DNA of 64,000 nt from Lactobacillus sp. ESL0246 (GTDB taxonomy: Bacteria; Bacillota; Bacilli; Lactobacillales; Lactobacillaceae): the NCBI RefSeq assembly GCF_003692965.1, contig NZ_REHC01000006.1, positions 62,001-126,000 on the forward strand, read 5' to 3'. A program made the position numbers and the translations under genes. The notes under the pieces were generated by a model. That model worked only from the letters and a program-made list of their open reading frames with translations, was not told where the DNA came from and searched no databases. Of this stretch, positions 33,360-42,982 are shown piece by piece (position 1 is the stretch's first letter; each line of letters opens with the position of its first letter).

Positions 33360-34460
33360 ATGAATGTTAAAAAAACACTGAAAGAGTGGGAGGGCTACAT
33401 AATGAGTGGTATTTCCTACATGATTCCAACCATCATTGGTGGTGCGATTATCGTAGGTATTCCACAATTAATTGGTATGGCTTGTGGCGTTGATGACTTA
33501 GGTAAATTTGCCAAAGCTACTGGTTTCTTCCATATGTTGTATCAAGTCAACCAAGTAGGTTGGATTGGTATCAGCTTAGTTAACTTGGTTATTGGTGGTT
33601 TTACTGCTTATGCCATTGGTGATAAGCCTGCTTTAGGTGCTGGTTTCATTGGTGGTCAACTTGCTACCAACAATCAACAAGGATTCATTGGTGCCGTTAT
33701 TGCTGGCTTTATCGCTGGTTATGTAGCACGTTGGTGTCGTAAGATTCATGTATCTGACAAATGGAAATCAGCCATTGAATTGTTGGTAACTCCACTTTTA
33801 ACTACTGGTGCAGTTGCTGTTATTAACGGATTGATCTTGAATGCGCCACTTGCGGCAATCAATACAGGATTACTGGCTTGGATCAAAGGCATGATTACCA
33901 GTAAGACTAATGGTTTAATTGTTGCTCTTGTTTTAGGTGGTATGATCGGTGTCGACCTTGGTGGTCCTGTTAATAAAGCTGCTTGGGCTGCTGGTAACTT
34001 CTTCTTCCTGGAAGGTGTTTACCAACCTTGCTTGTATACTAACATTGCTATTTGTGCCATTCCACTTGGTTACTCATTAATGACTTTCGTTTGGCCAAAG
34101 AAAAGATTCTCAGGAAACTTATATGAATTAGGTAGATCAAACTTAATCAGTGGTGCTTTCGGTATTACTGAAGGTGCTATTCCTTACTTTTTGAAAGCTC
34201 CTCAACTGATCTTCGTTAACGTAATTGGTGGTGCCTTAGGTGCCGGTGCTGGTGAATTAATGGGCGTAAATTCACACATCCCTCCATTGGGCGGTTTGCC
34301 AGGTATCTTAACTGCTGATAACATTCCAGCATATGTTTGTGGTATCTTAGTTTGTGCTGTATTCATCGCTGTAGTTGCTCCATTGGTAGCTAACTTTACT
34401 GAAGACAATGGTAAGAAGATTACCGAAGATGATATTCAATTAGACATTACTACTGAATAA
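33360..34460 (+). CDS. PTS EIIC, fructose family (probable alpha-mannoside permease)
   Basis: A 366-residue membrane permease with about nine or ten helices: GISYMIPTIIGGAIIVG, GFIAGYVARW, GGMIGVDLGGPVNKAAWAAG, FGITEGAIPYF. GVDLGGPVNKAA and ITEGAIP are family hallmarks of the substrate cradle. The neighbours, three mannosidases and ManA, indicate mannosides such as mannobiose or mannosyl-glycerate-type compounds rather than fructose; the closest functional analogue is the MngA system. Codon use is noticeably regular, suggesting high expression. Confidence 0.9.
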   Translation: MNVKKTLKEWEGYIMSGISYMIPTIIGGAIIVGIPQLIGMACGVDDLGKFAKATGFFHMLYQVNQVGWIGISLVNLVIGGFTAYAIGDKPALGAGFIGGQLATNNQQGFIGAVIAGFIAGYVARWCRKIHVSDKWKSAIELLVTPLLTTGAVAVINGLILNAPLAAINTGLLAWIKGMITSKTNGLIVALVLGGMIGVDLGGPVNKAAWAAGNFFFLEGVYQPCLYTNIAICAIPLGYSLMTFVWPKKRFSGNLYELGRSNLISGAFGITEGAIPYFLKAPQLIFVNVIGGALGAGAGELMGVNSHIPPLGGLPGILTADNIPAYVCGILVCAVFIAVVAPLVANFTEDNGKKITEDDIQLDITTE

Positions 34461-34467
34461 TAATTAT

Positions 34468-34509
34468 AAAAGGCCGTAGCCAGCTCTATCTATTGGCTGC
34501 GGCTTTTTT
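34468..34509 (+). terminator. Attenuating terminator between IIC and the first GH38 gene
   Basis: GCCGTAGCCAG pairs with TTGGCTGCGGC, then six Ts. The next gene starts only 20 bp later, so it probably reduces rather than stops readthrough. Confidence 0.85.
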
Positions 34510-34529
34510 GATGAAATGAGGAGGATTAA

Positions 34530-37199
34530 ATGCTTAAGACAGTACATGTGGTTCCTCACACTCACTGGGATCGAGAATGGTTTTTCACATCTTCGAGAGC
34601 TAAAGTATATATGATGAAAGATCTAAAAGATGTAATAGATAATTTAGATCATAATATTGGTTTTGATAGGTTCATTCTTGATGGTCAAACATCATTAATT
34701 GAGGATTACTTAAATTGGCGACCACAAGATTTAAATAAAATCAGACAATTAGTTAAAGATAAAAAATTGTTAATTGGTCCTTGGTATACACAAACTGATC
34801 AATTTTTACCTTCGGGTGAAAGCATTATTAGAAACTTGCTCTACGGCATGAGATATGCTGATAGCTTGGGAAGACATATGAAAGTTGCATATGTTCCTGA
34901 CTCGTTTGGACAAGAATCAAGTTTGCCACAAATCTATCGTAATTTAGGATTTAAGAAAGCAATGCTTTGGCGTGGTTTTTCAGATGAAAAAACACCTAAA
35001 TCTGAATTTGTATGGTGTGGTGAAGATGGAAGTACGATCAATGTTTATCGCATGGCTTGTGGTTATTTCATTGGAGGTCTAATTGATGAAACTAAATTAG
35101 ATAAAATCATGGAGGAAGAGCCATTTGCGACTGTAGTTAAACAGGCTACGACCGACCAAATTCTTTATCCTCAAGGTTCAGATATGGCACCAGCTAGAAA
35201 TAACTTGCCAGAAGTAATTAAAAAATTTAACAGGGAAAACTCTGACTATAAATTTAGGATTAGTTCGATTGAGGAGTATATCGATGCTGTGGATAATGAA
35301 CGTCCCGAATTAAATACTGTATCTGGTGAATACAATATCGGCAAGAACATGAGAGTTCATAAGTCGATTTATTCTTCCCGCTCTGATTTAAAGAAGATGA
35401 ATACGCTTCTTCAGGATTATCTTGCAAATATCTTAGATCCTGTCCTGGTGATAGGTGAATATTTTAGCTTGGAATATCCAAGAAAGACAGTGGACGAGAT
35501 TTGGAAGATGATGTTTGAAAATTCAGCTCATGATTCAATGGGGAATTGTGTTTCTGATAATGTTAATGAAGATATCTATTTCCGCTATAAGCAAGTTAAA
35601 GATATTGCTACTAGTTTGGTAGACGTGACTCTAAGAGAAATTTCTACTCGAATAAAGAATTCAGATGATAACCCAATTAGCATTACGGTCTTTAATACTT
35701 TGTCAAGTATGAGAAGTAACGTGATTGAAGAATACTTATATACTCCTTCAAAGGATTTTGAACTTCAAGATTATCAAGGCAATAAAGTTAACTTTGTTGT
35801 TGAGTCAATTATAGATGACACAGAAGAAGTTAAAGGTGCAACTATTCAATTAAATCCTGGAGACAAGGTCTACCAGCCTGATAAGGTATATCAAGTAAAA
35901 GTTCTAATTGATGCTGAAAACGTTCCAGCAATGGGATATAAGCAGTTCTATTTAATTCCTAATGCTGGTAAATCAGAAGCAGTTACTATTTCTGATGATA
36001 AGAGAATTGAAAATGAGTTTTTTAAAGTAGATCTTCAGACCGATGGAACATTTGATATTACGGATAAGCGTAATAATTATGTATTCCATAAACAAGGAAT
36101 GCTTGAAGAAAATGGTGATGATGGTGATTCGTATAACTATTCTCCAGCTAAGGAAGATTTGACTGTATATTCATCAGACCAAGATTTCACTTATAAAACT
36201 AGAAAATCTAGTCTTAAAAATGAAATTGTAATTAATTATAATTTTAACGTACCAAAGGATTTAACTTCTAGAAAAGAAAAGAAGTTAAATGCCAAGTTAC
36301 CTGTAAAACTTACAATCTCATTAAGAAAATCTAGTCAGATTGTTGATTACAATGTACAGATTGATAATCGTTTTGTTGATGATCATAGATTATGTATCGA
36401 CTTTGATACTGGATTAATTGTTGAAAACTCCATTGACGATATTCAATTTGGTTCTATTAAGCGTCCATTTGAATTAACTGATGAGTTAAAATCATGGAAA
36501 GAACATCCAGAAGAATGGCAAGAAAAGCCTATTTCAATTAATCCAGTTCAAACCTTTACATCTTTGTCAAATGAAAATACAACCTTTGCAGTAATTCCTC
36601 AAGGCGTTAGAGAGTACGAAGATATAGGTAAAAATCATAATACAATTCGGTTAACTATCTTTAGAACTTATGGCAGATTAGGTAAATCTGATTTGTTATA
36701 TCGTCCAGGAAGAGCATCAGGGGATGCTACAGTAGCAACTCCAAATGCTGAATTACATAAGAAGCTTTCATTTGATTTAGGCGTTTACATTTCAAATAAG
36801 GGTTTTGAGGATGCTAATGTAGGCTTAATTGCTAAAGAATACAAAACCAAGCTTCAAATATTCGAATATGCAGAGTTCTTGAATGGCCGTTTGATTTTCC
36901 CATTTAACAAAGTTTCTAGAGACTTAGATCAGGAATTTTCTTTATTCAATACTAATAATCATTTGGTTTTAAGCACTCTAAAAAAGGCTGACCAGAGATC
37001 TGGTTATATCGCTAGATTTTATAATGCTGGATTTGATAATAAGCAAGACGAGGTCAAATTTACTAGAAAGCCAACAAGAGTTGAATTGGTAAACCTTCAT
37101 GAAAATAAGATTGCTGATTTAACTATTAACGAAAATGGTTCTGTTAAATTGCCAAATATCGATCATGCCAAGATATTAACATTATATTATGAGCATTAA
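34530..37199 (+). CDS. Alpha-mannosidase, GH38 (MngB-like), first copy
   Basis: 889 residues. The N-terminal catalytic domain starts VPHTHWDREWFF (Zn ligands His and Asp of the HxHWDxE motif). The nucleophile Asp lies in VPDSFGQESSLPQ (about residue 123), and a further Zn-site segment is FENSAHDSMGNC. The C-terminal beta-domains (about 400-889) contain the usual DGDSYNYSP and RPGRASGD segments. It has no signal peptide and acts on imported, probably phosphorylated, mannosides in the cytoplasm. GAGGAGG precedes the ATG. The PRD regulator gene follows after 41 bp, and a second GH38 lies behind that. Confidence 0.92.
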   Translation: MLKTVHVVPHTHWDREWFFTSSRAKVYMMKDLKDVIDNLDHNIGFDRFILDGQTSLIEDYLNWRPQDLNKIRQLVKDKKLLIGPWYTQTDQFLPSGESIIRNLLYGMRYADSLGRHMKVAYVPDSFGQESSLPQIYRNLGFKKAMLWRGFSDEKTPKSEFVWCGEDGSTINVYRMACGYFIGGLIDETKLDKIMEEEPFATVVKQATTDQILYPQGSDMAPARNNLPEVIKKFNRENSDYKFRISSIEEYIDAVDNERPELNTVSGEYNIGKNMRVHKSIYSSRSDLKKMNTLLQDYLANILDPVLVIGEYFSLEYPRKTVDEIWKMMFENSAHDSMGNCVSDNVNEDIYFRYKQVKDIATSLVDVTLREISTRIKNSDDNPISITVFNTLSSMRSNVIEEYLYTPSKDFELQDYQGNKVNFVVESIIDDTEEVKGATIQLNPGDKVYQPDKVYQVKVLIDAENVPAMGYKQFYLIPNAGKSEAVTISDDKRIENEFFKVDLQTDGTFDITDKRNNYVFHKQGMLEENGDDGDSYNYSPAKEDLTVYSSDQDFTYKTRKSSLKNEIVINYNFNVPKDLTSRKEKKLNAKLPVKLTISLRKSSQIVDYNVQIDNRFVDDHRLCIDFDTGLIVENSIDDIQFGSIKRPFELTDELKSWKEHPEEWQEKPISINPVQTFTSLSNENTTFAVIPQGVREYEDIGKNHNTIRLTIFRTYGRLGKSDLLYRPGRASGDATVATPNAELHKKLSFDLGVYISNKGFEDANVGLIAKEYKTKLQIFEYAEFLNGRLIFPFNKVSRDLDQEFSLFNTNNHLVLSTLKKADQRSGYIARFYNAGFDNKQDEVKFTRKPTRVELVNLHENKIADLTINENGSVKLPNIDHAKILTLYYEH

Positions 37200-37240
37200 A
37201 AAATGTATTAATATAATGCCGGCCGAAAGCAGGGAAAGAA

Positions 37241-39199
37241 ATGCAATTTTCAAATTCGAGATTAAAATCAATCTTATTAGTTTTGGTGACACAGAATGAA
37301 CATCAGTATATATCTATGTCAGCCCTTTCAGCAAAATTCAAAGTAACTACTAGAACTTTAAGAAGTGATGTTAAGGAAATAAACGAACAGTTATCAAATT
37401 ATGGTATTTGTTTAAAAAATAAACGTGGAAAAGGTTTATTTTTAGATTTCGATGATTCAGCTAACCTAGCAAAATTGAAAAAAGATCTTAAGGATGAAGG
37501 CTTAGAGAATACAGATAGTACTTATGATAGTCGTTTAAGAGATTTTATCTTACTCATTTTGAATGGTCATAATAATATCGATGAAATTATTGATACTCTT
37601 TTCATTTCGGACTCTACATTTGATAAATACTTGAATGATGCAAGAAAACAATTGTCTACTTACGATTTGAATTTGCATAAGCAAGGTAATGAGATTAAAG
37701 TTAATGGATCAGAGGCTGAAATAAGAAGCTGTATTATTGATAATCTTGATGATAAGCGTAACAGTAGATATGTTGAAACTTTTACTATAAATGAAAAACT
37801 GCTTTTTTCTGATATTGATTTGTTTGACTTAACTACTAAAGTTGTTCACTTTATTGATTCATTAGGTTTAGAACTATTAGATTACAATACTAAAAATATA
37901 GTAATTCATATTGCTCTTGGTATAATTAGAATTCAGCAAGCGCAAAATATTGTTTTCAATAGGGATGTTCCTAAGCTATACACTAAGTGCTATGACGCTA
38001 CTAAGAAATTTTTAACAGATATATTTGAAGAGTATAACCTTAATTTGACTAAGGAAGAGCTAGATTACTTCATTTATCATCTTGCATTGAATTACCCACA
38101 AATAATTGTTGAAACGGAAAAAAGTGAAAGTATTAATGAGAAAGCAATTGATCGTGCGATTATTGCATTTCTTGATCGCATAAAAGATAGATACGTTTTT
38201 AATTTATTAAAAGATGATCAGTTGGTAGATAGTCTTAGAAAGCATCTGCTGCTTTTACTTAAGGTATACCGCATAGACGGAAACAGAAAAAATCCATTAT
38301 TAAACGTCATCATTTCTACATTCCCATTAGCATATGAAATGACAATGGTTGGAGCACCCATATTAGAAAAGCAATTATCATTGACTCTAAATGAAGATGA
38401 AATTTCTTTTATTACTTTGCATGTTGGTGCATCAATGGAGCGTATGTATGACAACAGATGTGAAAAGAAAAATGTTGCTTTAGTTTGTGGTTCAGGTACA
38501 GCTACCGCTGAACTGTTGAGAGCTAGATTACAGGCTGAGTTTAGTGAGTATTTAAATATCACTGGTGTTTATTCATACTATGAATTTCAACATAAGGATT
38601 TGTCTCACAATGATTTCATTATTTCTACAGTACCAATTCTCAATTCAAAGCTTCCAGTAATTCAGATAGACTTATCAAATTTTCAAAAAGATAGTTTTGA
38701 ACTTTATCAATATCTTGTTTCTATTTCAGATGAAAATAAAATAATTATGAATCTTTTTGATAGCAAATTGATCTATCTTTTTAATAAGAAAATGACTAAA
38801 AAAGAAGTCCTAGATTTAATGATTGAGGATCAAGAAAAATATCATTATGTGAACGCAGAGTTTGGTAAAAACGTGTTTAAACGAGAATCCATGTATTCAA
38901 CTGCTATAGGTGGTGGAATTGCTATTCCTCACCCGATTGAATATTCTGCTATCCAATCAAAAGTAAGTTTTGCAAGGTTGGAATCACCAATAAAATGGGA
39001 CAATAAGAATCAAATAAAATATGTTTTTCTATTATCTATCAATAAGGATGATTATCCTCATGTACAGCAACTTTTTACTTTGTTAGTTGAACTCCAATCA
39101 AACACAAGATTTAGAAAGCTAATAGATAAATGTAAAACAATTGAAGAAACTAAAGATGTTTTACGGACAATCATACAAGAAAAGCATTATGGAAAGTAA
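37241..39199 (+). CDS. PRD-containing transcriptional activator with EIIB- and EIIA-like domains (MtlR/ManR type)
   Basis: 652 residues. N-terminal helix-turn-helix (about 8-60: SMSALSAKFKVTTRTLRSDVKEIN); two PTS regulation domains (about 185-290 and 295-405) with conserved His in IVIHIALGIIRIQ and FITLHVGASMERM; an EIIB-like domain with Cys in VALVCGSGTATAELLRARL; and a C-terminal EIIA(Fru)-like domain with GGGIAIPHPIEYS (about 555-565). Such proteins activate PTS operons and are tuned by phosphorylation from HPr and the cognate IIB. It sits between the two GH38 genes, so it most likely controls this cluster through the dyad upstream of the IIA gene. Confidence 0.9.
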   Translation: MQFSNSRLKSILLVLVTQNEHQYISMSALSAKFKVTTRTLRSDVKEINEQLSNYGICLKNKRGKGLFLDFDDSANLAKLKKDLKDEGLENTDSTYDSRLRDFILLILNGHNNIDEIIDTLFISDSTFDKYLNDARKQLSTYDLNLHKQGNEIKVNGSEAEIRSCIIDNLDDKRNSRYVETFTINEKLLFSDIDLFDLTTKVVHFIDSLGLELLDYNTKNIVIHIALGIIRIQQAQNIVFNRDVPKLYTKCYDATKKFLTDIFEEYNLNLTKEELDYFIYHLALNYPQIIVETEKSESINEKAIDRAIIAFLDRIKDRYVFNLLKDDQLVDSLRKHLLLLLKVYRIDGNRKNPLLNVIISTFPLAYEMTMVGAPILEKQLSLTLNEDEISFITLHVGASMERMYDNRCEKKNVALVCGSGTATAELLRARLQAEFSEYLNITGVYSYYEFQHKDLSHNDFIISTVPILNSKLPVIQIDLSNFQKDSFELYQYLVSISDENKIIMNLFDSKLIYLFNKKMTKKEVLDLMIEDQEKYHYVNAEFGKNVFKRESMYSTAIGGGIAIPHPIEYSAIQSKVSFARLESPIKWDNKNQIKYVFLLSINKDDYPHVQQLFTLLVELQSNTRFRKLIDKCKTIEETKDVLRTIIQEKHYGK

Positions 39200-39207
39200 G
39201 GTAAAAA

Positions 39208-41829
39208 ATGACAAAAGCATATTTAGTAAATCATACACATTGGGATAGAGAGTGGTATTTCACTACTCAGGATGCTCAAGTTCTTTCTGATCAATTGTTT
39301 ACTGATGTATTAGACGAACTTGAAACTCACCCAGAAGCTAATTTTACGTTAGATGGTCAAATGTCAATTGTTGACGAATATGTTGAAATCCATCCAGAAG
39401 ACAAAAAGCGAATCCATGACTTAGTTGAACGTGAACAATTGTTTATTGGTCCATGGTATACCCAAACTGATGCAAATATTCCAACAACTGAATCACTGCT
39501 ACGTAATTTAGTAATTGGTATTGATGACGCTCGAAAAAACTTTGGCGAACCAATGATGTTAGGTTATTTACCTGACACGTTTGGATTTAATGCCAACTTA
39601 CCAATGATTTTAAATCAAGTAGGTATTCATGATTTTCTTTCATGGAGAGGTACTAATTTTAAGCGTCAGGCAGGATCAACTTATTTCAAATGGAAAGCTT
39701 TAGGAAATAGTGTTGTTTTTGCAGCAAACTTTCCATTAGGTTATTTTACTGGTCAAATTGATCTTGATTCCAAGAAACATTTGAAAGAATTTGTCCATGA
39801 TCGCTTAGATAAAGGTATCAAGTTTGAAGCAGAAAATGGCAATCACGATGAAGTCTTGATTCCTTCAGGTATTGATCAAATGAATATTGTTCATAACATT
39901 TTAGATACTGTTAAAGAAATTAATAAATATAGTGAAAATAATGTTCAAATTAGTACTTATCCAAATTTTATGAAGCGCTTAAGAAATAAAGATCTTCCTG
40001 AATATCAAGGTGAATTGAGATACCCAACTTATTCTCGTGTGCATAGAACTATTGGTTCTGTTCGTTCGAGAAATAAACGTAAAAACTTCTATCTTGAAGA
40101 AGCTATTCTAAGACGAGTAGAACCTTTGATGCTAGTTGCTAAAAAAGCTGGAATTAAAGTTTCAAATGGCTTAATCATTAAGCTCTGGAAGCAATTATTT
40201 AACTCACAACCACATGATACATTAGGTGGCAGTGTTACCGATAATGTTGCCGTTGATATTAATCATCGCTTTAAACAAGCATTTGAAATAGCAGAAGGTC
40301 TTGAAAATTACATTAAGAAGAGGATCGCCCAACGTTTGTCTTTAACTGATAAAGATGTAATTGTGTTTAATACTGATCCAACTCATTTTACTGGACGTAA
40401 GGTTATTGAGATTGTTACTCCAAGTAAAAATATTAACTTCCCAGAACAATTCGATGCTGTGATTTTGGATGAAGATTATACTCCTTCACGTCCCAATATC
40501 ATGCAGTTAACACCAAATGGCTATAAATTTAAAGATGAACCTGGTTATTACAAACTTCATATTTCGATAAGAGTAGATATGGCTGGCTTAGGCTATCAAG
40601 TAATACACTTTGACGACAGTAATAGCGAATTGTCAATGTTAGAACAGCAAAATTCAACTGAAATTCATAATAAGTATGTTTTGTTGAGTTTTGTTGATGG
40701 CCAATTCAATTTGAAGGTCAATGGGCATGAATACAAGAATGTTATTACTATCCATGATCAAGCAAATGATGGTGATACTTATGATTATTCACCATTAAGG
40801 GGAGATCATGAGCTTAAGCTTAATTGGAATGGTCAAGCCAAAGTTTTAGCTTCTAAGGATAATGAAAAAATCATTTTAAAGGGTAAATGGGTCTTACCTT
40901 ATGATCTTAAAGATCGCAATAATGATTCTGGCAAAAATAAGAAAGTACCATACAGACTTGAATTAATGCTTAGTTCAGAAAGTAAGGTGGTTTCAGGTAA
41001 ATTAACAATAGATAATGTGATTCTTTCGCATCGCTTGCGTTTAGCCATCAATACAGGCATTGATTCCAATTATGTTCATGCACAAATACAGGGTGGCTTC
41101 AGAGATACTGAAAACTTGCCAATTGATAATAACTGGAATGATGAATTTGTCGAAAAACCAGTAAACATTTATAATTTTGACAAGTCAGTAGGTATCCAAA
41201 GTTCTAAAGAAGGGCTTTACTTCTTTGCTAAAGGTGAAAAAGAGTATGAAAAGGTAGGAGATAGTATTTTTATTACTTTAATGGCTACGACTGGTCAACT
41301 TGGTAAGCCTAACTTACTCTGGAGACCAGGACGTGCCTCAGGTGATACTACTTCGGTTGGTCATACCATGACACCAACGCCAATGGCTCAGGAGCTGGGC
41401 GAAAACATCTTTGAATTTGGGATTGAGGCATTTGTTGATGATGAGTTAAATGACGTCAATGTTGCACGTTCTGTTAATGAATGGCTTAGTCCTTCAGTTT
41501 CATATCAAATGCAGAAGTATAACTTATTCGTCAATCGCTTAGATAACAAGATTTGGGATATTGAATTTCTAGATAATTTACCAGTAATTAATGATAAGGA
41601 AAGCTGGCTAACTCTAGACTTGCCTTGTGAGGTCTCAGCTATCTACCCAGCATATTCGATTGTCGATCACTATGTTCTTAGACTATCAAATATGTCAGAT
41701 AAGGAAGTGCCTGTAGAAACACTTAAAGATCAAGGCTACATTCAAACAAATGCCCTAGAACAAAATATTGAACAAACCTTTAAAGTAGGACCATATAGTA
41801 TGGCAACCTTTATTAAACGCATTGATTAA
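39208..41829 (+). CDS. Alpha-mannosidase, GH38 (MngB-like), second copy
   Basis: 873 residues, with the same architecture as the upstream GH38: VNHTHWDREWYF, nucleophile Asp in LPDTFGFNANLPM (about residue 123), FNSQPHDTLGGSVTDN, and the C-terminal NDGDTYDYSPL and RPGRASGDT. The two copies differ throughout, including the residue after the nucleophile motif (GFN versus GQE), so they are old paralogues with probably different linkage or aglycone preference rather than a recent duplication. AAGGTAAAAA precedes the ATG, nine bp behind the regulator gene. Cytoplasmic. Confidence 0.92.
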   Translation: MTKAYLVNHTHWDREWYFTTQDAQVLSDQLFTDVLDELETHPEANFTLDGQMSIVDEYVEIHPEDKKRIHDLVEREQLFIGPWYTQTDANIPTTESLLRNLVIGIDDARKNFGEPMMLGYLPDTFGFNANLPMILNQVGIHDFLSWRGTNFKRQAGSTYFKWKALGNSVVFAANFPLGYFTGQIDLDSKKHLKEFVHDRLDKGIKFEAENGNHDEVLIPSGIDQMNIVHNILDTVKEINKYSENNVQISTYPNFMKRLRNKDLPEYQGELRYPTYSRVHRTIGSVRSRNKRKNFYLEEAILRRVEPLMLVAKKAGIKVSNGLIIKLWKQLFNSQPHDTLGGSVTDNVAVDINHRFKQAFEIAEGLENYIKKRIAQRLSLTDKDVIVFNTDPTHFTGRKVIEIVTPSKNINFPEQFDAVILDEDYTPSRPNIMQLTPNGYKFKDEPGYYKLHISIRVDMAGLGYQVIHFDDSNSELSMLEQQNSTEIHNKYVLLSFVDGQFNLKVNGHEYKNVITIHDQANDGDTYDYSPLRGDHELKLNWNGQAKVLASKDNEKIILKGKWVLPYDLKDRNNDSGKNKKVPYRLELMLSSESKVVSGKLTIDNVILSHRLRLAINTGIDSNYVHAQIQGGFRDTENLPIDNNWNDEFVEKPVNIYNFDKSVGIQSSKEGLYFFAKGEKEYEKVGDSIFITLMATTGQLGKPNLLWRPGRASGDTTSVGHTMTPTPMAQELGENIFEFGIEAFVDDELNDVNVARSVNEWLSPSVSYQMQKYNLFVNRLDNKIWDIEFLDNLPVINDKESWLTLDLPCEVSAIYPAYSIVDHYVLRLSNMSDKEVPVETLKDQGYIQTNALEQNIEQTFKVGPYSMATFIKRID

Positions 41830-41949
41830 TCACTCTAAATATTAGTTAATAATCACTTAAACATAATTTTCCTTCTTCTAAATGACAAAAGTAACAAATA
41901 TTTTAACTAAGTAAAGTGTTTTGATTTATTTGAATGGAGATAATTAAAA

Positions 41950-42921
41950 ATGGAACCAATATTTTTAACGCCATATTTTAGAACCAAGATTTGGGGCGGG
42001 CGCAAACTAAAGACTATTTTCAATTATGATATTCCAGATGGCAAAGTTGGTGAAGCTTGGATTATTTCTGGCTATAAAAAGGATGCTTCAACAGTCACTA
42101 ACGGCCAATACAAAGGCATGAGTTTGCGTGATCTTTATCATCATCATCCTGAATTCTTTGGCAATCCCCAAGCTCAAGAATTCCCCCTCTTAGTTAAATT
42201 CCTAGATGCAGATGATAATTTATCAGTACAAGTTCACCCAGATGATGACTATGCTCGCAGGGTCGAAAATGATTCTGGTAAAACTGAAAGTTGGTATGTC
42301 TTGCAAGCCGACCCAGGTGCATATTTGATTTATGGCCACCATGCTAAGAATCGCCAAGAACTAGCTGAAATGATGAAAAATGGCGAGTGGAACAAGCTAC
42401 TACGTAAAGTTCCGATCAAAAAGGGTGATTTTTTCTATGTTCCGGCTGGTACTATTCATGCTTTGACTAAAGGTAGCTTGGTGATTGAAACTCAACAATC
42501 AAGCGATGTTACGTATCGTCTTTATGACTATGATCGTGTTGATCACAAGACTGGTAAGAAACGTGAATTGCATACGCAAAAGTCAATTGATGTTACGACC
42601 GTTCCTCACAAAGACCCAATTTTAAATACGCATGCTAATAAGGATCAAGATGCAGAAATTAAAACCTTGGTCGAACCGCCAGTTTCACCACACTTTCACT
42701 TGTGGCAAGTTGATCTTGCTGGCAGTTGGAAGACTGGTTTAAACAAGCACCCATACCTGCTTGTATCAGTGATTGATGGCAACGGCAAACTGGTAGCTAG
42801 TGATCAAGAATGGGACTTGAAGTTGGGAACTAATTTAATTATTCCAAATGAAATGAAAAACTTTACTTTCACTGGAAAAATGAGAATAGTTATGTCATCT
42901 CCTAGTAAAGAAAATCAATAA
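41950..42921 (+). CDS. manA: Mannose-6-phosphate isomerase, class I
   Basis: 323 residues, the short Firmicute form. FRTKIWGGRKLK is the N-terminal signature, FLDADDNLSVQVHPDD supplies Zn ligands, and FFYVPAGTIHAL and ETQQSSDVTYRLYDYDR are the type-I PMI motifs. It converts mannose-6-phosphate to fructose-6-phosphate, feeding the products of the mannosidases into glycolysis. ATGGAGATAATTAAAA precedes the start. 120 bp separate it from the GH38 gene, enough for its own promoter. A terminator follows. Confidence 0.95.
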   Translation: MEPIFLTPYFRTKIWGGRKLKTIFNYDIPDGKVGEAWIISGYKKDASTVTNGQYKGMSLRDLYHHHPEFFGNPQAQEFPLLVKFLDADDNLSVQVHPDDDYARRVENDSGKTESWYVLQADPGAYLIYGHHAKNRQELAEMMKNGEWNKLLRKVPIKKGDFFYVPAGTIHALTKGSLVIETQQSSDVTYRLYDYDRVDHKTGKKRELHTQKSIDVTTVPHKDPILNTHANKDQDAEIKTLVEPPVSPHFHLWQVDLAGSWKTGLNKHPYLLVSVIDGNGKLVASDQEWDLKLGTNLIIPNEMKNFTFTGKMRIVMSSPSKENQ

Positions 42922-42922
42922 T

Positions 42923-42962
42923 AAAAGCCGTTGGATTAACAAATGTACTCTAACGGCTTTTT
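42923..42962 (+). terminator. Terminator after manA
   Basis: AAAAGCCGTT pairs with AACGGCTTTT, with a T-run. Confidence 0.85.
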
Positions 42963-42982
42963 AGTTAGAAAGAAGATTAATT

